Both the position numbers and the translations under genes were made by a program. Below, piece after piece: positions 46,354 through 55,588 of a DNA stretch of 64,000 bases. Every line of letters begins with the position of its first letter. The first letter of the stretch is position 1. The stretch is from Planctomycetota bacterium (GTDB lineage Bacteria; Planctomycetota; UBA1135; GCA-002686595): assembly GCA_020853575.1 (NCBI GenBank), contig JADYYP010000067.1, positions 1 to 64,000 of the forward strand, read 5' to 3'. Below the pieces are notes generated by a model. It ran no database searches and had not been told where the DNA came from. It was given only the letters and a program-made list of their open reading frames with translations.

Positions 46354-46914
46354 TCACTGGCGGGCCGGCGGCAGCGGCTGCGGCACTCGATTGGCGATCG
46401 CCGGAATGCTCTGCAAGTACGTGAACACGTCGTGCAGGTCGGCATCGGTCAGTGCCGCGACGTTCTGGTACGGCATCGGAGGCAGCAGGTTGCGCCCGCG
46501 ACCCAGGTGGCGCCCGGTGCGCACGGTGGCGGCGAAATCCGCCTCCTTCCAGCGCCCGATGCCGGTCTCCGGATCGGGCGTCAAGTTCGCGGTGAAGCTC
46601 GTCCCCCACGGCCCGTTCCAGGCCGTCAGCGTGCCCGCGGCCACGGTGTTCCAGGGACCCTCGGGCAAGCCCGGCGCCGGCGGCAGGGCCATCTCGGCGG
46701 GGTGCCCCGACAGCATGCGCGTCATGTCGGGCTCGGGCCCGTTGGGGCCGAGCTTGAGTGGCGTGTGGCAGTCGTTGCAGCCCATGGCCGTGACCAGATA
46801 GCGGCCGCGTTCGACGCTGCGCGCGTGATCGCGATCGGTGTCGGACATCGCGGTGGTGACGAGCACGAGGCCGATTCCGGCCGCAGCGACGAGGAGCAAG
46901 CTCTTGAGCAACAT
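46354..46914 (-). CDS. Small cytochrome c
   Basis: 186 residues from ATG 46914 with a signal or anchor segment (MLLKSLLLVAAAGIGLVLVT). One haem site CNDCH in YLVTAMGCNDCHTPLKLG, and a probable Met ligand in LLPPMPYQNV. The spacing and the GTSFTANLTPDPETGIGRW segment resemble single-haem cytochromes of sugar- or alcohol-dehydrogenase type. It lies 21 nt after the larger cytochrome gene, so it is probably co-transcribed with it. Likely electron carrier in the periplasm. Confidence 0.87.
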   Translation of the reverse strand: MLLKSLLLVAAAGIGLVLVTTAMSDTDRDHARSVERGRYLVTAMGCNDCHTPLKLGPNGPEPDMTRMLSGHPAEMALPPAPGLPEGPWNTVAAGTLTAWNGPWGTSFTANLTPDPETGIGRWKEADFAATVRTGRHLGRGRNLLPPMPYQNVAALTDADLHDVFTYLQSIPAIANRVPQPLPPARQ

Positions 46915-46935
46915 GGTGGTTCCTGTGGAGTGTTT

Positions 46936-48018
46936 TCAGCGTTGACGTTGGTGAGAGGAATGCGTGTCGGCGAGTCGCGCAGGCGCCAGGTCCTGCTCGA
47001 TCCACTGCGACACGAGTTCGACCGCGGCGGTGTCGACCACGTGCGTCCCGAGCGCTGGCATCTGCAGCAGCGGGTCGCGCGACGAGATGCGACGGAAGAG
47101 CACGCTCGCGTGCGGGGCTCCGGGGACGATGCGCTCGCTGCGCTCGAGCTCGGCGAGCTGGAAGCGGCTCTCGACTCCGACGGACGTGCGCACCGCGGAC
47201 GAGCCGCGCGCCAGGGAGAACTCGAGGTCGAGCCCGAGCTCCGCCAGGGGACCGCGCGCGTTGTGGCAGCTCGCGCAGTTCCCGTGGAGATAGCCCAGCA
47301 CCGCTCGCTCGCGCTCCGAGCGCGCGGCGATCTGGGGCGCGCGCTCGCGGAATTCGCGAGGCAAGTCGCGGATCCACCCGCGCGCGACGAAGTCGTCGAG
47401 CTGGAGCTCCGCAGCGTTGTCGCCAGGCTCTCGCGAGGTCCGCGCGCTCGACAGCTGCAGGGCCGAGAAGCCCAGCACTTCCGAGGGCGTGCCCTGGTGG
47501 CACGCGCGACAGTCGAGCTCGCTCGGAATGTCGTGGGGCGCGCCGGACGTGCTCTGGCATGCACCGCGGAGGCCGCGTTGGGGCGCGAGCGAGGCGCTGC
47601 GTCCGTCGGGACTCCACACGTACGTCGCGTAGACCCAACGGCCGTCGCCGCCGAGCTGCATGTAGCGCGTTTCGACGCGGCGCTCGTAGGCGAACTCCTT
47701 CCAGAGCTGTGTGCCCACCGGAAAGCGCCAGGCGTCCGGATCACTGGCGTCGATCGAGCTCCCCGCCGGCAGTCGAATCCAGCGGCGCTTGCGCGCGCCG
47801 TCGGTCCACAGCGGGTATTGCGGCCGAAATGCGAGCACGTCGGAGGCGATGCGCTGCGTGCTCGGATCCGCGTACAGCCCCGTCTCGCGGAGCTCGCGTG
47901 GCGCCTGCGCTCCCGCGCTGCCGCTGCCGGCCGCGAGCACGATCCAAGCCGGCACCCCGAGCGTTCCGCACAGCACGAGCAGCGCCGCGGCCAGGCGGGT
48001 CCATTCGAAGGGCCTCAC
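46936..48018 (-). CDS. Dihaem cytochrome c-like protein (HNE_0200/SO2930 type)
   Basis: 360 residues from GTG 48018, which overlaps the preceding hemerythrin stop (GTGA). A signal-like segment follows (RLAAALLVLCGTLGVPAWI). Two haem sites are visible, CRACH and CASCH. The N-terminal half has the family pattern PQYPLWTDGARKRRWIRLPA, FPVGTQLWKEFAYE and VETRYM, matching a conserved dihaem family (HNE_0200/SO2930 type). Probably periplasmic electron transfer; substrate not known. Confidence 0.82.
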   Translation of the reverse strand: MRPFEWTRLAAALLVLCGTLGVPAWIVLAAGSGSAGAQAPRELRETGLYADPSTQRIASDVLAFRPQYPLWTDGARKRRWIRLPAGSSIDASDPDAWRFPVGTQLWKEFAYERRVETRYMQLGGDGRWVYATYVWSPDGRSASLAPQRGLRGACQSTSGAPHDIPSELDCRACHQGTPSEVLGFSALQLSSARTSREPGDNAAELQLDDFVARGWIRDLPREFRERAPQIAARSERERAVLGYLHGNCASCHNARGPLAELGLDLEFSLARGSSAVRTSVGVESRFQLAELERSERIVPGAPHASVLFRRISSRDPLLQMPALGTHVVDTAAVELVSQWIEQDLAPARLADTHSSHQRQR

Positions 48019-48728
48019 GACGCACGCTCCAGCGCGGCGGAGGCCACGAAGCGCACGTGCTCCGCGGGAATCGCGGCGCGGGCCGCGCACTTGGACCATG
48101 CGGACTCGCCGAGTCGGTGACGCGCGGGGGCCAGCAGACGCTCGAACGCCTCGCGCGGCATTTTCGCGTGCAAGCCGCCGATCAACTCGGCGCGCTCCCC
48201 TGCGTGCATCGCCGGCAGCATCAGCTCGAGCCACTGCGCCAAACGCTGCGGCGCGATGTCGGCCAGGATCGCGGCGTGCGCCGCACCGAGCAGCGCATCG
48301 TCGTGGCCGGCCCACAGCGCTCGATTGACCTCGCTCTCCTCACGTTGCATGTGGGCCACGTGCAACGCGACCAGCAGCGTCAGCTCCTCGTGCAGTTGGC
48401 GCGCGAGCCCGGCGCGCAGCTCCAGCGGCGCGCGCTCCAAGCGCTCGAGCAGCGCGCCCAACCCTTGGTGAGCGGCCTCGACGCGCAGATGTTCTGCCGC
48501 GATCTCCGCCGCGAGCCGCGGAGCCTGCGCAGCGACCAGGGGCATGATGTGCGAGTCCTCGTGGCGCGCGTGCTCGTCCAGGAATCCCAGCAGGCAGCGC
48601 ACGCGGCGCAACGTGGGTTCGGCGCCGGCCGCGCCGGCGAACTCGGTGCGCGCGACCTCGGTCGCGGTCTCGAACAGCTCAGCCCTCAGTCCCTTGTGCA
48701 CCAGCGCGTACAGATCGATGCGTTCCAT
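48015..48728 (-). CDS. Hemerythrin-like protein
   Basis: 237 residues from ATG 48728, GGAGG upstream. The sequence is mostly helical with His/Glu at spaced positions (LDEHARHEDSHIMPLVAAQ, ALHVAHMQREESEVNRAL), consistent with a hemerythrin-type di-iron site. The C-terminal third is a second helical segment. Such proteins bind O2 or NO, or sense iron or oxygen. It is first in the operon with the two cytochromes (stop/start overlap with the next), which suggests a redox or oxygen-related role. Confidence 0.78.
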   Translation of the reverse strand: MERIDLYALVHKGLRAELFETATEVARTEFAGAAGAEPTLRRVRCLLGFLDEHARHEDSHIMPLVAAQAPRLAAEIAAEHLRVEAAHQGLGALLERLERAPLELRAGLARQLHEELTLLVALHVAHMQREESEVNRALWAGHDDALLGAAHAAILADIAPQRLAQWLELMLPAMHAGERAELIGGLHAKMPREAFERLLAPARHRLGESAWSKCAARAAIPAEHVRFVASAALERAS

Positions 48729-48818
48729 GGCATTCGCCTCCGCGCCGGTACACGGAAACGAACCCCAGACTCCATCACCGAAAAGCGCGACTCCTCGAAA
48801 AGGCCGACCGCCGCGCGC

Positions 48819-49454
48819 TCAGAAGAACGCGATCTCGCGCGGCTCCTCGAGCCAGAAGTCGGGCTCCGTCGCTTGGAGTTGAGAGCGCGGAAACGGCCCC
48901 CAGGCCACGGCCGCCGTGCGCGTGCCCGCAGCGCGCCCCGAGGCCAGATCGTGCGGTGAATCGCCGACCATCACGGCGCGCGCGGGCTGCGCGCCGAGCA
49001 GCTCGAGGGCTCGCCGCACAGGCGCGGGATCGGGCTTGTGCTCGCTGACGTCGTCCGCGCCGACGACCGCGCCGAAAAGCTCCTCGTCGAACCCGCAGTG
49101 CCGCAATCCGCGGTAGGCACCCGCGCGCATCTTGCTGGTGACGATGCCCAGCCGCAGTCCGCGGAGCTTGAGCTCGCGCACGGCCTCGACAGCCCCGGGA
49201 AAGGCGCGCACCATCGCGTCGTGGTGCGCGAGGTTGTGCTCGCGGTACGTCGCGACCATGGCTTCGACCTCGCTCGCATCCGCGCTGAACTGGCCGAACT
49301 GCCAGCGCAGCGGCCGACCCAGGCCCGCGAGGAACACGTCGACATGAGGCTCGACTCCGCGGTGCACGCGCATCGTGTGCACGTAGCTACGGCGGATCAG
49401 CTCGATCGAGTCGATCAGCGTCCCATCGAGGTCGAACAGCACTGTGTCGATCAT
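48819..49454 (-). CDS. HAD-superfamily phosphatase (phosphoglycolate phosphatase-like)
   Basis: 211 residues from ATG 49454. The HAD motifs are clear: DxD in LFDLDGTLIDS (motif I), LGIVTSKM (motif II), a conserved Lys in EHKPDPAPV (motif III) and VMVGDSPHDLASG (motif IV). The C1 cap and length match the PpaX/Gph phosphatase group. Substrate not known; phosphoglycolate or pyrophosphate are the common ones. Longer upstream frames are shadows. It lies 31 nt after the gamma-glutamyltransferase on the same strand. Confidence 0.88.
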   Translation of the reverse strand: MIDTVLFDLDGTLIDSIELIRRSYVHTMRVHRGVEPHVDVFLAGLGRPLRWQFGQFSADASEVEAMVATYREHNLAHHDAMVRAFPGAVEAVRELKLRGLRLGIVTSKMRAGAYRGLRHCGFDEELFGAVVGADDVSEHKPDPAPVRRALELLGAQPARAVMVGDSPHDLASGRAAGTRTAAVAWGPFPRSQLQATEPDFWLEEPREIAFF

Positions 49455-49485
49455 GCGTGGCACAGCATACGCGAGGCGACGGGCC

Positions 49486-51162
49486 TCAGTAGCCGAGCGC
49501 GCAACCGTCCTTGCGCGACTCGGACGCGCCCAAGTACACGCGCCGCTCGGGGTCCCAGCGGATCGCTTGGTAGCCGCCGAAGTCACCGACGTTGACGCCG
49601 ACATCGTGGCCGCGCTGCACGAGCTCGCGCACGACCTCGGGCTCGAAGCCGGACTCGAGGTACACGCGGCCGCCCTCGGTCATGCGCTCTCCCGTCGGCT
49701 CCGACGACCCGTCGTGCAGGATGCGCGGCGCGTCTCCGGCCTCCTGGATGTTCATGCCGAAGTCGACGATGTTCATCACGATCTGCACGTGTCCCTGCGG
49801 CTGCGTCGCGCCGCCCATCACGCCGAAGGACAGGAAGGGCTCGCCGTTCTTGGTCACGAAGGCCGGAATGATCGTGTGGAACGGGCGCTTGCGCGGCGCG
49901 TAGCTGTTCGCTCGCCCCGGCGTGAGATCGAACATCTCGCCGCGGTCCTGCAGCACGAAACCGAGGTCGCCCGGCGTCATGCCCGATCCCATGCCGCGGT
50001 AGTTGCTCTGGATCCACGAGACCATCATCCCGCTCGCGTCCGCGGTGGTGAGGTAGATCGTGTCGCCGTCCTCCAGCGCGGGATTGCCGACCGGTTGGGA
50101 CTTCGCTGCGCGCGCGCCGATCAGCTTGCGACGCTCGGCCGCGTAGCGCTCGCTGATCAGCGCTTCCACGGAAGTGGTCATGAAGCGCGGATCGGCGTAC
50201 AGCCGCGCGCGGTCCTCGAAGGCCAGCTTCTTGGCCTCGACGAAACGGTGCACGTGCTGCGTCGAGCCGAATCCGGCGCCGGCGACGTCGAAACCCTCGA
50301 GCAGCTCGAGCATCTGCAGCGCGGCGATGCCTTGGCCGTTGGGCGGCAGCTCCCACACGTCGTAGCCGCGGTAGCCGATCGACACCGGCGTGACCCACTC
50401 GCCGCTGTGCTCCGCGAGGTCCTCGTAGGAGAGGAATCCGCCGTTGGCCTTCATGTAGGCGTCGATCCGACGCGCGATGTCGCCCTTGTAGAACGCGTCG
50501 CGACCTCCCTTGACGAGCGCCTCGAGCGTCGCGGCGAGCCGCGGGTTGGCGAACACGTCACCCTTCGCAGGAGCCTTGCCCGCGGGCAGGAAGGTCTCGG
50601 CGAAGCCCGGGTACTCGCGCAGCTTCTCGGCTCCGCGGGCCCAGTAGTGAGCGACGAGCTCGGTCACCGGCGCACCGTTGCGCGCCGCCTGGATCGCCGG
50701 CGCGAGCACGCGCTCCATCGGCAACTTGCCGAAGCGCGCGTGCAGCTGGAACCAACCGTCGACACAGCCCGGCACCGACACGGGCAAGGGCCCGAGCGGC
50801 GGGATGTGGCTCAGCTTGCGCGCGTGCAGCTCCTCGAGCGTGAGCGACGCCGGCGAGCGGCCGCTGCCGTTGAAGCCGACGAGCTCCTTCTTCGCCGGGT
50901 CCCAGACCAGCGCGAACATGTCGCCGCCCAAGCCGCAACCCGTGGGCTCGAGCAGCGCCTGCATGGCATTGGCGGCGATCGCGGCGTCGACCGCGCTGCC
51001 ACCGGCGCGCAGCGTGTCGACCGCGGCCAGGGTCGCCAGCGGAATGCTGGTGGCGGCCATGCCGTGTTGTGCGATCACCTCCGAGCGCGTCGCGAACGGC
51101 TTGCCAGTGATGCGATCTCCGAGAAGCGCGATCAACGCGCCGACGACAGCCAACGTGCTCAC
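49486..51162 (-). CDS. ggt: Gamma-glutamyltransferase
   Basis: 558 residues from GTG 51162; an ATG at 51168 gives two more residues, but the GGAGG sits right against it and is 6 nt from the GTG, so the GTG is preferred. VIAQHGMAATSIPLATLAAV and AVDAAIAANAMQALLEPTGC are typical of the large subunit; the small-subunit start is DTIYLTTADASGMMVSW, whose Thr would be the autocatalytic nucleophile. NSYAPRKRPFHTIIPAFVT and SFGVMGGATQPQGHVQIV also match. The protein hydrolyses or transfers gamma-glutamyl groups from glutathione. A hydrophobic N-terminus suggests export. Confidence 0.92.
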   Translation of the reverse strand: MSTLAVVGALIALLGDRITGKPFATRSEVIAQHGMAATSIPLATLAAVDTLRAGGSAVDAAIAANAMQALLEPTGCGLGGDMFALVWDPAKKELVGFNGSGRSPASLTLEELHARKLSHIPPLGPLPVSVPGCVDGWFQLHARFGKLPMERVLAPAIQAARNGAPVTELVAHYWARGAEKLREYPGFAETFLPAGKAPAKGDVFANPRLAATLEALVKGGRDAFYKGDIARRIDAYMKANGGFLSYEDLAEHSGEWVTPVSIGYRGYDVWELPPNGQGIAALQMLELLEGFDVAGAGFGSTQHVHRFVEAKKLAFEDRARLYADPRFMTTSVEALISERYAAERRKLIGARAAKSQPVGNPALEDGDTIYLTTADASGMMVSWIQSNYRGMGSGMTPGDLGFVLQDRGEMFDLTPGRANSYAPRKRPFHTIIPAFVTKNGEPFLSFGVMGGATQPQGHVQIVMNIVDFGMNIQEAGDAPRILHDGSSEPTGERMTEGGRVYLESGFEPEVVRELVQRGHDVGVNVGDFGGYQAIRWDPERRVYLGASESRKDGCALGY

Positions 51163-51456
51163 GTGCATCCTCCGCGTCTGTGGGCTCCGCCCGCAGGGTG
51201 CCGCGCAGGCTAGCCCGGGCGGCTGACGACGCTCGCGGCGAAAACGCGAAAACGCCGGCGTTCCACGGCCTGTGCGAGCCGCGCACTCGAATGCCCGCGG
51301 CGCGCGAAATTCTCGAGCTCGTTGTCCGGATCGGAGCGCTCGCGCGCTGGGCCTGACGGTCGGGAGCCCGCGCCCCGGGAACGTCCAGACGGAGCGAGAG
51401 CGTCTCGCCCCCGGACGGTCGGCGCGAACTCCACCTTGTCCAAGAGGACTCGTCCG

Positions 51457-53373
51457 ATGCTTCGCACCCACTTCCATGCTCGTTTCCTGCCCGCCGCGCT
51501 GAGCCTCGTCGCCAGCCTGCAGGCCTCCGCACAAACCGAGGTCGACTCCAGCGCCGCGCTGCGACTCGCAGCTGCGCGCCACGGCATCTCCGCCGACGGC
51601 CTGACGGTGCTCGAGAGCTCGCTGGCGCGCTACCCGCACGCCGGTCGCAGCGCGACGACGTACAAGCTCGCCGATGCGCAGGGCAACATCGTCGGCCTCG
51701 CGCTCGACGAGCGCGGTCGCGAGATCGACCCCGAAGTGCTCGTGGCCCTCGAAGAGCAAGCGCGCGCCGCGCAGTTCGGCAAGCTCGACGAAGCGTTGTT
51801 CACGCTCGTTGCCGCGCTCGAGCCCAGCCAGAAGCTGCCGGTCGCGATCTGGATTCGCGAGCAGGGCGTCAACGCCGTGCAGCGGCCGTTGCCCGAGGAG
51901 ATGGAGTTCCTGTTCGCCGACCAAAAGGCCCACGAGGCATTCCAAGCCGAGGCCCACAAGGTGCGTGCGGACGCCGTGCGCGGCATCGTCGCGCCCGTGG
52001 CGCAGCTGCTCGACGACGCCAGCATCGGCTACGAGGCCAACGAGCTCGCTCCGGTGCTCTACGCGCACTTGACGGCGCAGCAGATCGAGCTCGTCGCGGC
52101 GCTCGAGGGCGTGGAGCGCGTGTACTCCGCGCCGAACGTCCAGGAAGCGCTCGACATCGCGCGGCAGACGGTCTACGCGCACTCGGTCGAAGCCCTCGGC
52201 ATCACCGGCGCCGGTGTGCGCGCCGCGCAGATCGAGGTCGGCGGACGCATCGCGGTCGCCAATCCGTACCTCGCGGGAGTGATCCAAGACGGCACCTACG
52301 TGTGCGCCGGAGCGAGCGGCCACAGCACGTACGTCGCTGGCATCCTGCGCAGCACGCACCTGACGACGCGCGGCATCGCGCCCTCGATGTCGCTGTGGGC
52401 CGGCGGATCCTGCGGCGGCTGGGAGAGCGAGCTCACCAACCGTTCGACCGCCGCCTCCACCTGGGGCGCGCGCGCCTTCAACTGCAGCTTCGGGCGCAAC
52501 GACGCCCGCGTCGTCGGATCGCTCGACCGCTACTACGACGGCTTGGTGCTCAACTCGGCGCGCACCGTGGTGATCGCCGCGGGCAACGAAGGTGGAGCCT
52601 CGGGCAACGTGCTCTCGCCGGCGACGGCCTACAACGTGATCACGGTGGGCGCGTTCGACGACAAGAACACCTTCGCGTGGAGCGGCGACACGATGAGCAC
52701 CTTCACGAGCTGGGTCGATCCGATCTCGACGCACAGCGACCGCGAGAAGCCGGAGATCTCGGCGCCCGGCACCGGCATCCGCAGCACGACCACCGCGTCC
52801 CCTTGGGTCGGCACCTACGGCTCGACCAACGGCACCAGCTACGCGGCGCCGATCGTCACCGGCGCGGCGGTGCAGATGATGCAGCGCAACGCGGTGCTGC
52901 AGAGCTGGCCCGAGTCGGTCAAGGCGATCCTGATGACGACCGCGCTGCACGACATCGAGGCTCCGACGCGCCTGTCGGAGAAGGAAGGGGCGGGCTCGCT
53001 GGTCGCGATCTACGCCGACCAGATCGTGCGCCGCATCGGCGGCAACTGGGGTGGCATCAGCTACTCGTGCTCCGCGGCCGCGACCACGGACTTGACGAGC
53101 ATGGCGCTCACCAGCGGACGCCGGCTGCGCGCGGTGATCGCTTGGGACAACGACCCGGCCTACTCGAGCTACTCGACGCAACCCTGCGCCGACCTCGACC
53201 TGCAGATCGTCAACGCGGCGGGCGTCGTGGTGGCGAGCTCGGCGAGCTGGGACAACACCTACGAAGTGATCGACTTCACCGTGCCGGCGACGGGAACCTA
53301 CACCCTGCGTGTGTCGAAGTACCGCTGCAGCCTGAGCCCGCGCTACCTCGGTTGGTCGTGGTTCCAGCTGTAA
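51457..53373 (+). CDS. Secreted S8 (subtilisin)-like protein with Asp-to-Glu change
   Basis: 638 residues from ATG 51457 (AGAGGA 7 nt upstream) with signal peptide LPAALSLVASLQASAQ. Ser461 in NGTSYAAPIVTG, His289 in SGHSTYVAGI and Asn377 in AAGNEGG are present. The position of the catalytic Asp, normally in I-D-x-G, reads IEVGGR, with Glu260. Some S8 subgroups use Glu, but activity is uncertain. The propeptide region (~30-235) is long and helical. A C-terminal beta-sandwich (CADLDLQIVNAAGVVVASSA) resembles a PPC-like domain. It lacks the shared C-terminal domain found in the other subtilisin. Stands alone, ended by a strong hairpin. Confidence 0.85.
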   Translation: MLRTHFHARFLPAALSLVASLQASAQTEVDSSAALRLAAARHGISADGLTVLESSLARYPHAGRSATTYKLADAQGNIVGLALDERGREIDPEVLVALEEQARAAQFGKLDEALFTLVAALEPSQKLPVAIWIREQGVNAVQRPLPEEMEFLFADQKAHEAFQAEAHKVRADAVRGIVAPVAQLLDDASIGYEANELAPVLYAHLTAQQIELVAALEGVERVYSAPNVQEALDIARQTVYAHSVEALGITGAGVRAAQIEVGGRIAVANPYLAGVIQDGTYVCAGASGHSTYVAGILRSTHLTTRGIAPSMSLWAGGSCGGWESELTNRSTAASTWGARAFNCSFGRNDARVVGSLDRYYDGLVLNSARTVVIAAGNEGGASGNVLSPATAYNVITVGAFDDKNTFAWSGDTMSTFTSWVDPISTHSDREKPEISAPGTGIRSTTTASPWVGTYGSTNGTSYAAPIVTGAAVQMMQRNAVLQSWPESVKAILMTTALHDIEAPTRLSEKEGAGSLVAIYADQIVRRIGGNWGGISYSCSAAATTDLTSMALTSGRRLRAVIAWDNDPAYSSYSTQPCADLDLQIVNAAGVVVASSASWDNTYEVIDFTVPATGTYTLRVSKYRCSLSPRYLGWSWFQL

Positions 53374-53686
53374 ACGCGAGCTGGATCTGACCGCGCCGGG
53401 CGATGTCCGCGAGACGTCGCCCGGCGTTGCGCATTGCATCGACACTTCGCGGAACGACGCCGGACCCGCGCGCTTGACGATGCGTCTCCCCAGGAGTTGA
53501 CGCACTGTCAACCGTCGAACGCTGCGCCGCCCGTCTCACAGCCTCGGAGCACGCGCCGGTCGCGTGGCACGTGCGTTGATTCGGGCGCGGTCGCGGGTGC
53601 GACGGTCGCGCAGCCCGAACGTGGACCACTCTCCCCCACGGTTCGGGCGCGGCCATCGCCCCGCGGTCCAACTTCAGGAGCCGCGC
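53374..53686. other. Intergenic region before the sulfur/efflux operon
   Basis: About 310 bases. The first part holds a terminator hairpin; the rest shows no gene above shadow quality and must contain the operon promoter. No operator-like inverted repeat was seen. Confidence 0.4.
53394..53426 (+). terminator. Terminator hairpin after the second S8 gene
   Basis: Stem CGCCGGGCGATGTC with GACGTCGCCCGGCG (14 bp, one T-G wobble) and a five-base loop CGCGA, followed by TTGCG. It lies 20 nt after the S8 stop. Confidence 0.65.
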
Positions 53687-55108
53687 GTGATCCTCGAACA
53701 GTTCTATCTGGGTTGCCTGGCGCATGCCTCGTACCTCGTCGCCGATGAGCGCACCAGGGTCGCCGCGATCGTCGACCCGCAGCGCGACGTCGACGTGTAC
53801 CTCGAGCGTGCACGCGCGTTGGGGCTGGAGATCCGCCACGTCTTGCTGACGCACTTCCACGCCGACTTCGTCGCCGGCCACATCGAGCTCGAGCGCCGCA
53901 CCAAGGCGCGCATCTACCTCGGCGAGCGCGCCAAGGCGGAATACGCCTTCACGGCGCTGCGCGACGGCGATGCCCTGGAGTTCGGCGACGTGCGGCTCTC
54001 GATCCTGGAGACGCCCGGGCACACGCCCGAGGGCATCTCGATCGTCGTCCACGATCTGCGCAAGAGCGACCGCGATCCGCACGCGGTCTTGACCGGCGAC
54101 ACGCTGTTCATCGGAGATGTCGGACGACCCGACCTGCTGGCCTCGGTCGGCGTGACGGCGGACGAGCTCGGGGCGCTGCTCTACGACTCGCTGCACGGCA
54201 AGTTGCTGGCGCTGCCGGACGCGACGCTGGTCTACCCCGCGCACGGCGCGGGATCGATGTGCGGCAAGCGCTTGTCGACCGAGAGCGTTTCGACGATCGG
54301 CGAGCAGCGGCGCTACAACTACGCGCTGCAGCCGATGAGCAAGCGCGAGTTCGTCGCGCTCGTCACCGCGGATCAACCCGAGGCCCCGGCGTACTTCCTC
54401 TACAACGCCACGCTCAATCGCATGGAGCGCGCGACGCTCGACGAGGCGCTCGAGCAAGCGCACAAGCCCTTGACGCTCGACGCGCTGCGCCTGCTCGCCA
54501 ACCAAGGTGCGCAGGTCATCGACGTGCGAGCTCCCGCCGCGTTCGCGGCTGGCCATTTCGCCGGCGCGCTCAACATCGCGCTCGACGGCAGCTTCGCGAC
54601 TTGGGTCGGCAGTCTGCTCGACCCCAAGCGACTGACTGTCGTGATCGCCGAGAGCGGGCGAGAAAGCGAAGCGGCACTGCGCATGGCGCGCGTCGGATTC
54701 GACCACGTCGCGGGCTTCCTCGCCGGCGGCGTGAGCCAGCTCGCCAACCAGGAAGCCCTCGTTGCCCGTACGCGCCGCATGACCGTGCAAGCGCTCGCGG
54801 AGCAACTCGACGGAGCGCACCCGCCGCTGGTGCTCGACGTGCGCACGCCCGCCGAGTGGAAGGCCGGTCACATCGACGGCGCGCTGCACGTGCCGCTGCA
54901 GAAGCTGGCCCAGCGCACCGACGAGCTCCCGCGCGATCGCGACCTGGCCGTGGTGTGCCGCACGGGCTACCGCTCTTCGATCGCGACCAGCTTGCTGGCG
55001 CGCGCGGGATTCGAGCGCTTGTACGACGTCGTCGGTGGCATGGAGGCGTGGAAGCTCTCCGGTGAGCAGCGCGCGAGCAAGCCTTCGTCCACGAACCAGG
55101 CGCGCTGA
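53687..55108 (+). CDS. MBL-fold/rhodanese fusion (persulfide dioxygenase-like)
   Basis: 473 residues from GTG 53687 with AGGAG 6 nt upstream. Residues 1-~250 are a metallo-beta-lactamase fold: THFHADFVAGH (His56, His58, Asp60), ETPGHTPEG (His112), GDTLF (Asp138) and YPAHG (His186). Two rhodanese domains follow (~262-350 and ~368-460). The first has no Cys in its active-site loop (AESGRES); the second has Cys424 in VVCRTGYRSS. The layout resembles CstB/Blh-type persulfide-oxidising proteins, which handle sulfide-derived persulfides in the cytoplasm. The motif is HFHADF rather than the HxHADH seen in many family members. First gene of a seven-gene operon. Confidence 0.85.
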   Translation: MILEQFYLGCLAHASYLVADERTRVAAIVDPQRDVDVYLERARALGLEIRHVLLTHFHADFVAGHIELERRTKARIYLGERAKAEYAFTALRDGDALEFGDVRLSILETPGHTPEGISIVVHDLRKSDRDPHAVLTGDTLFIGDVGRPDLLASVGVTADELGALLYDSLHGKLLALPDATLVYPAHGAGSMCGKRLSTESVSTIGEQRRYNYALQPMSKREFVALVTADQPEAPAYFLYNATLNRMERATLDEALEQAHKPLTLDALRLLANQGAQVIDVRAPAAFAAGHFAGALNIALDGSFATWVGSLLDPKRLTVVIAESGRESEAALRMARVGFDHVAGFLAGGVSQLANQEALVARTRRMTVQALAEQLDGAHPPLVLDVRTPAEWKAGHIDGALHVPLQKLAQRTDELPRDRDLAVVCRTGYRSSIATSLLARAGFERLYDVVGGMEAWKLSGEQRASKPSSTNQAR

Positions 55109-55120
55109 GGGACGATCGCA

Positions 55121-55588
55121 GTGGATACCAACTGGCCCTTCTGGCTCGCGGGCTTGGCGCTCGGCGGATTCGTGCCGGCCTTCGCCTGGCTCACCGGCAA
55201 GACGCTCGGCATCTCGTCGGGCTACTCCGAGATGTGCTCTCTGGCCGCGCCCGCGGGTAGCGAGCGTTGGAAGCTGTGGTTCGCGCTCGGGCTGCCGCTC
55301 GGCGGACTCGCGTCGAATGCGCTCGACGGCACGGTGTGGGCCGCGACGAGCTCGACCGAGATGCAAGCGACGCTGGGCGTGTCGACCGTGCCGCAGTACG
55401 CCTTGCTCGCGCTGGGCGGCGCGCTGATCGGCTACGGAGCACGCACCGCCGGCGGTTGCACGAGCGGTCACTCGATCGTCGGTATCGCGCTGGGCGCCAA
55501 GTCGAGCCTGATCGCGACGCTGGGATTCATGCTCGGTGGATTCGCCACGACTTGGGCCGTGGTGCAGGCGCTGGGAGCAACGCCGTGA
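55121..55588 (+). CDS. YeeE/YedE-family half-transporter, first part
   Basis: 155 residues from GTG 55121. Hydrophobic with about four to five membrane helices and the conserved TAGGCTSGHSIVGIALG near the end, typical of YeeE/YedE proteins that carry thiosulfate or related sulfur anions. Cys residues are kept. It lies 12 nt after the MBL gene; its TGA overlaps the next GTG (GTGA), so the two halves are probably co-translated. Confidence 0.85.
   Translation: MDTNWPFWLAGLALGGFVPAFAWLTGKTLGISSGYSEMCSLAAPAGSERWKLWFALGLPLGGLASNALDGTVWAATSSTEMQATLGVSTVPQYALLALGGALIGYGARTAGGCTSGHSIVGIALGAKSSLIATLGFMLGGFATTWAVVQALGATP

Noticed and set aside
51163..53511. Upstream extension of the gamma-glutamyltransferase frame
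   Set aside because: It is the antisense of the S8 gene and Arg/Ala/Asp-rich; the real start is next to GGAGG at 51162-51168.
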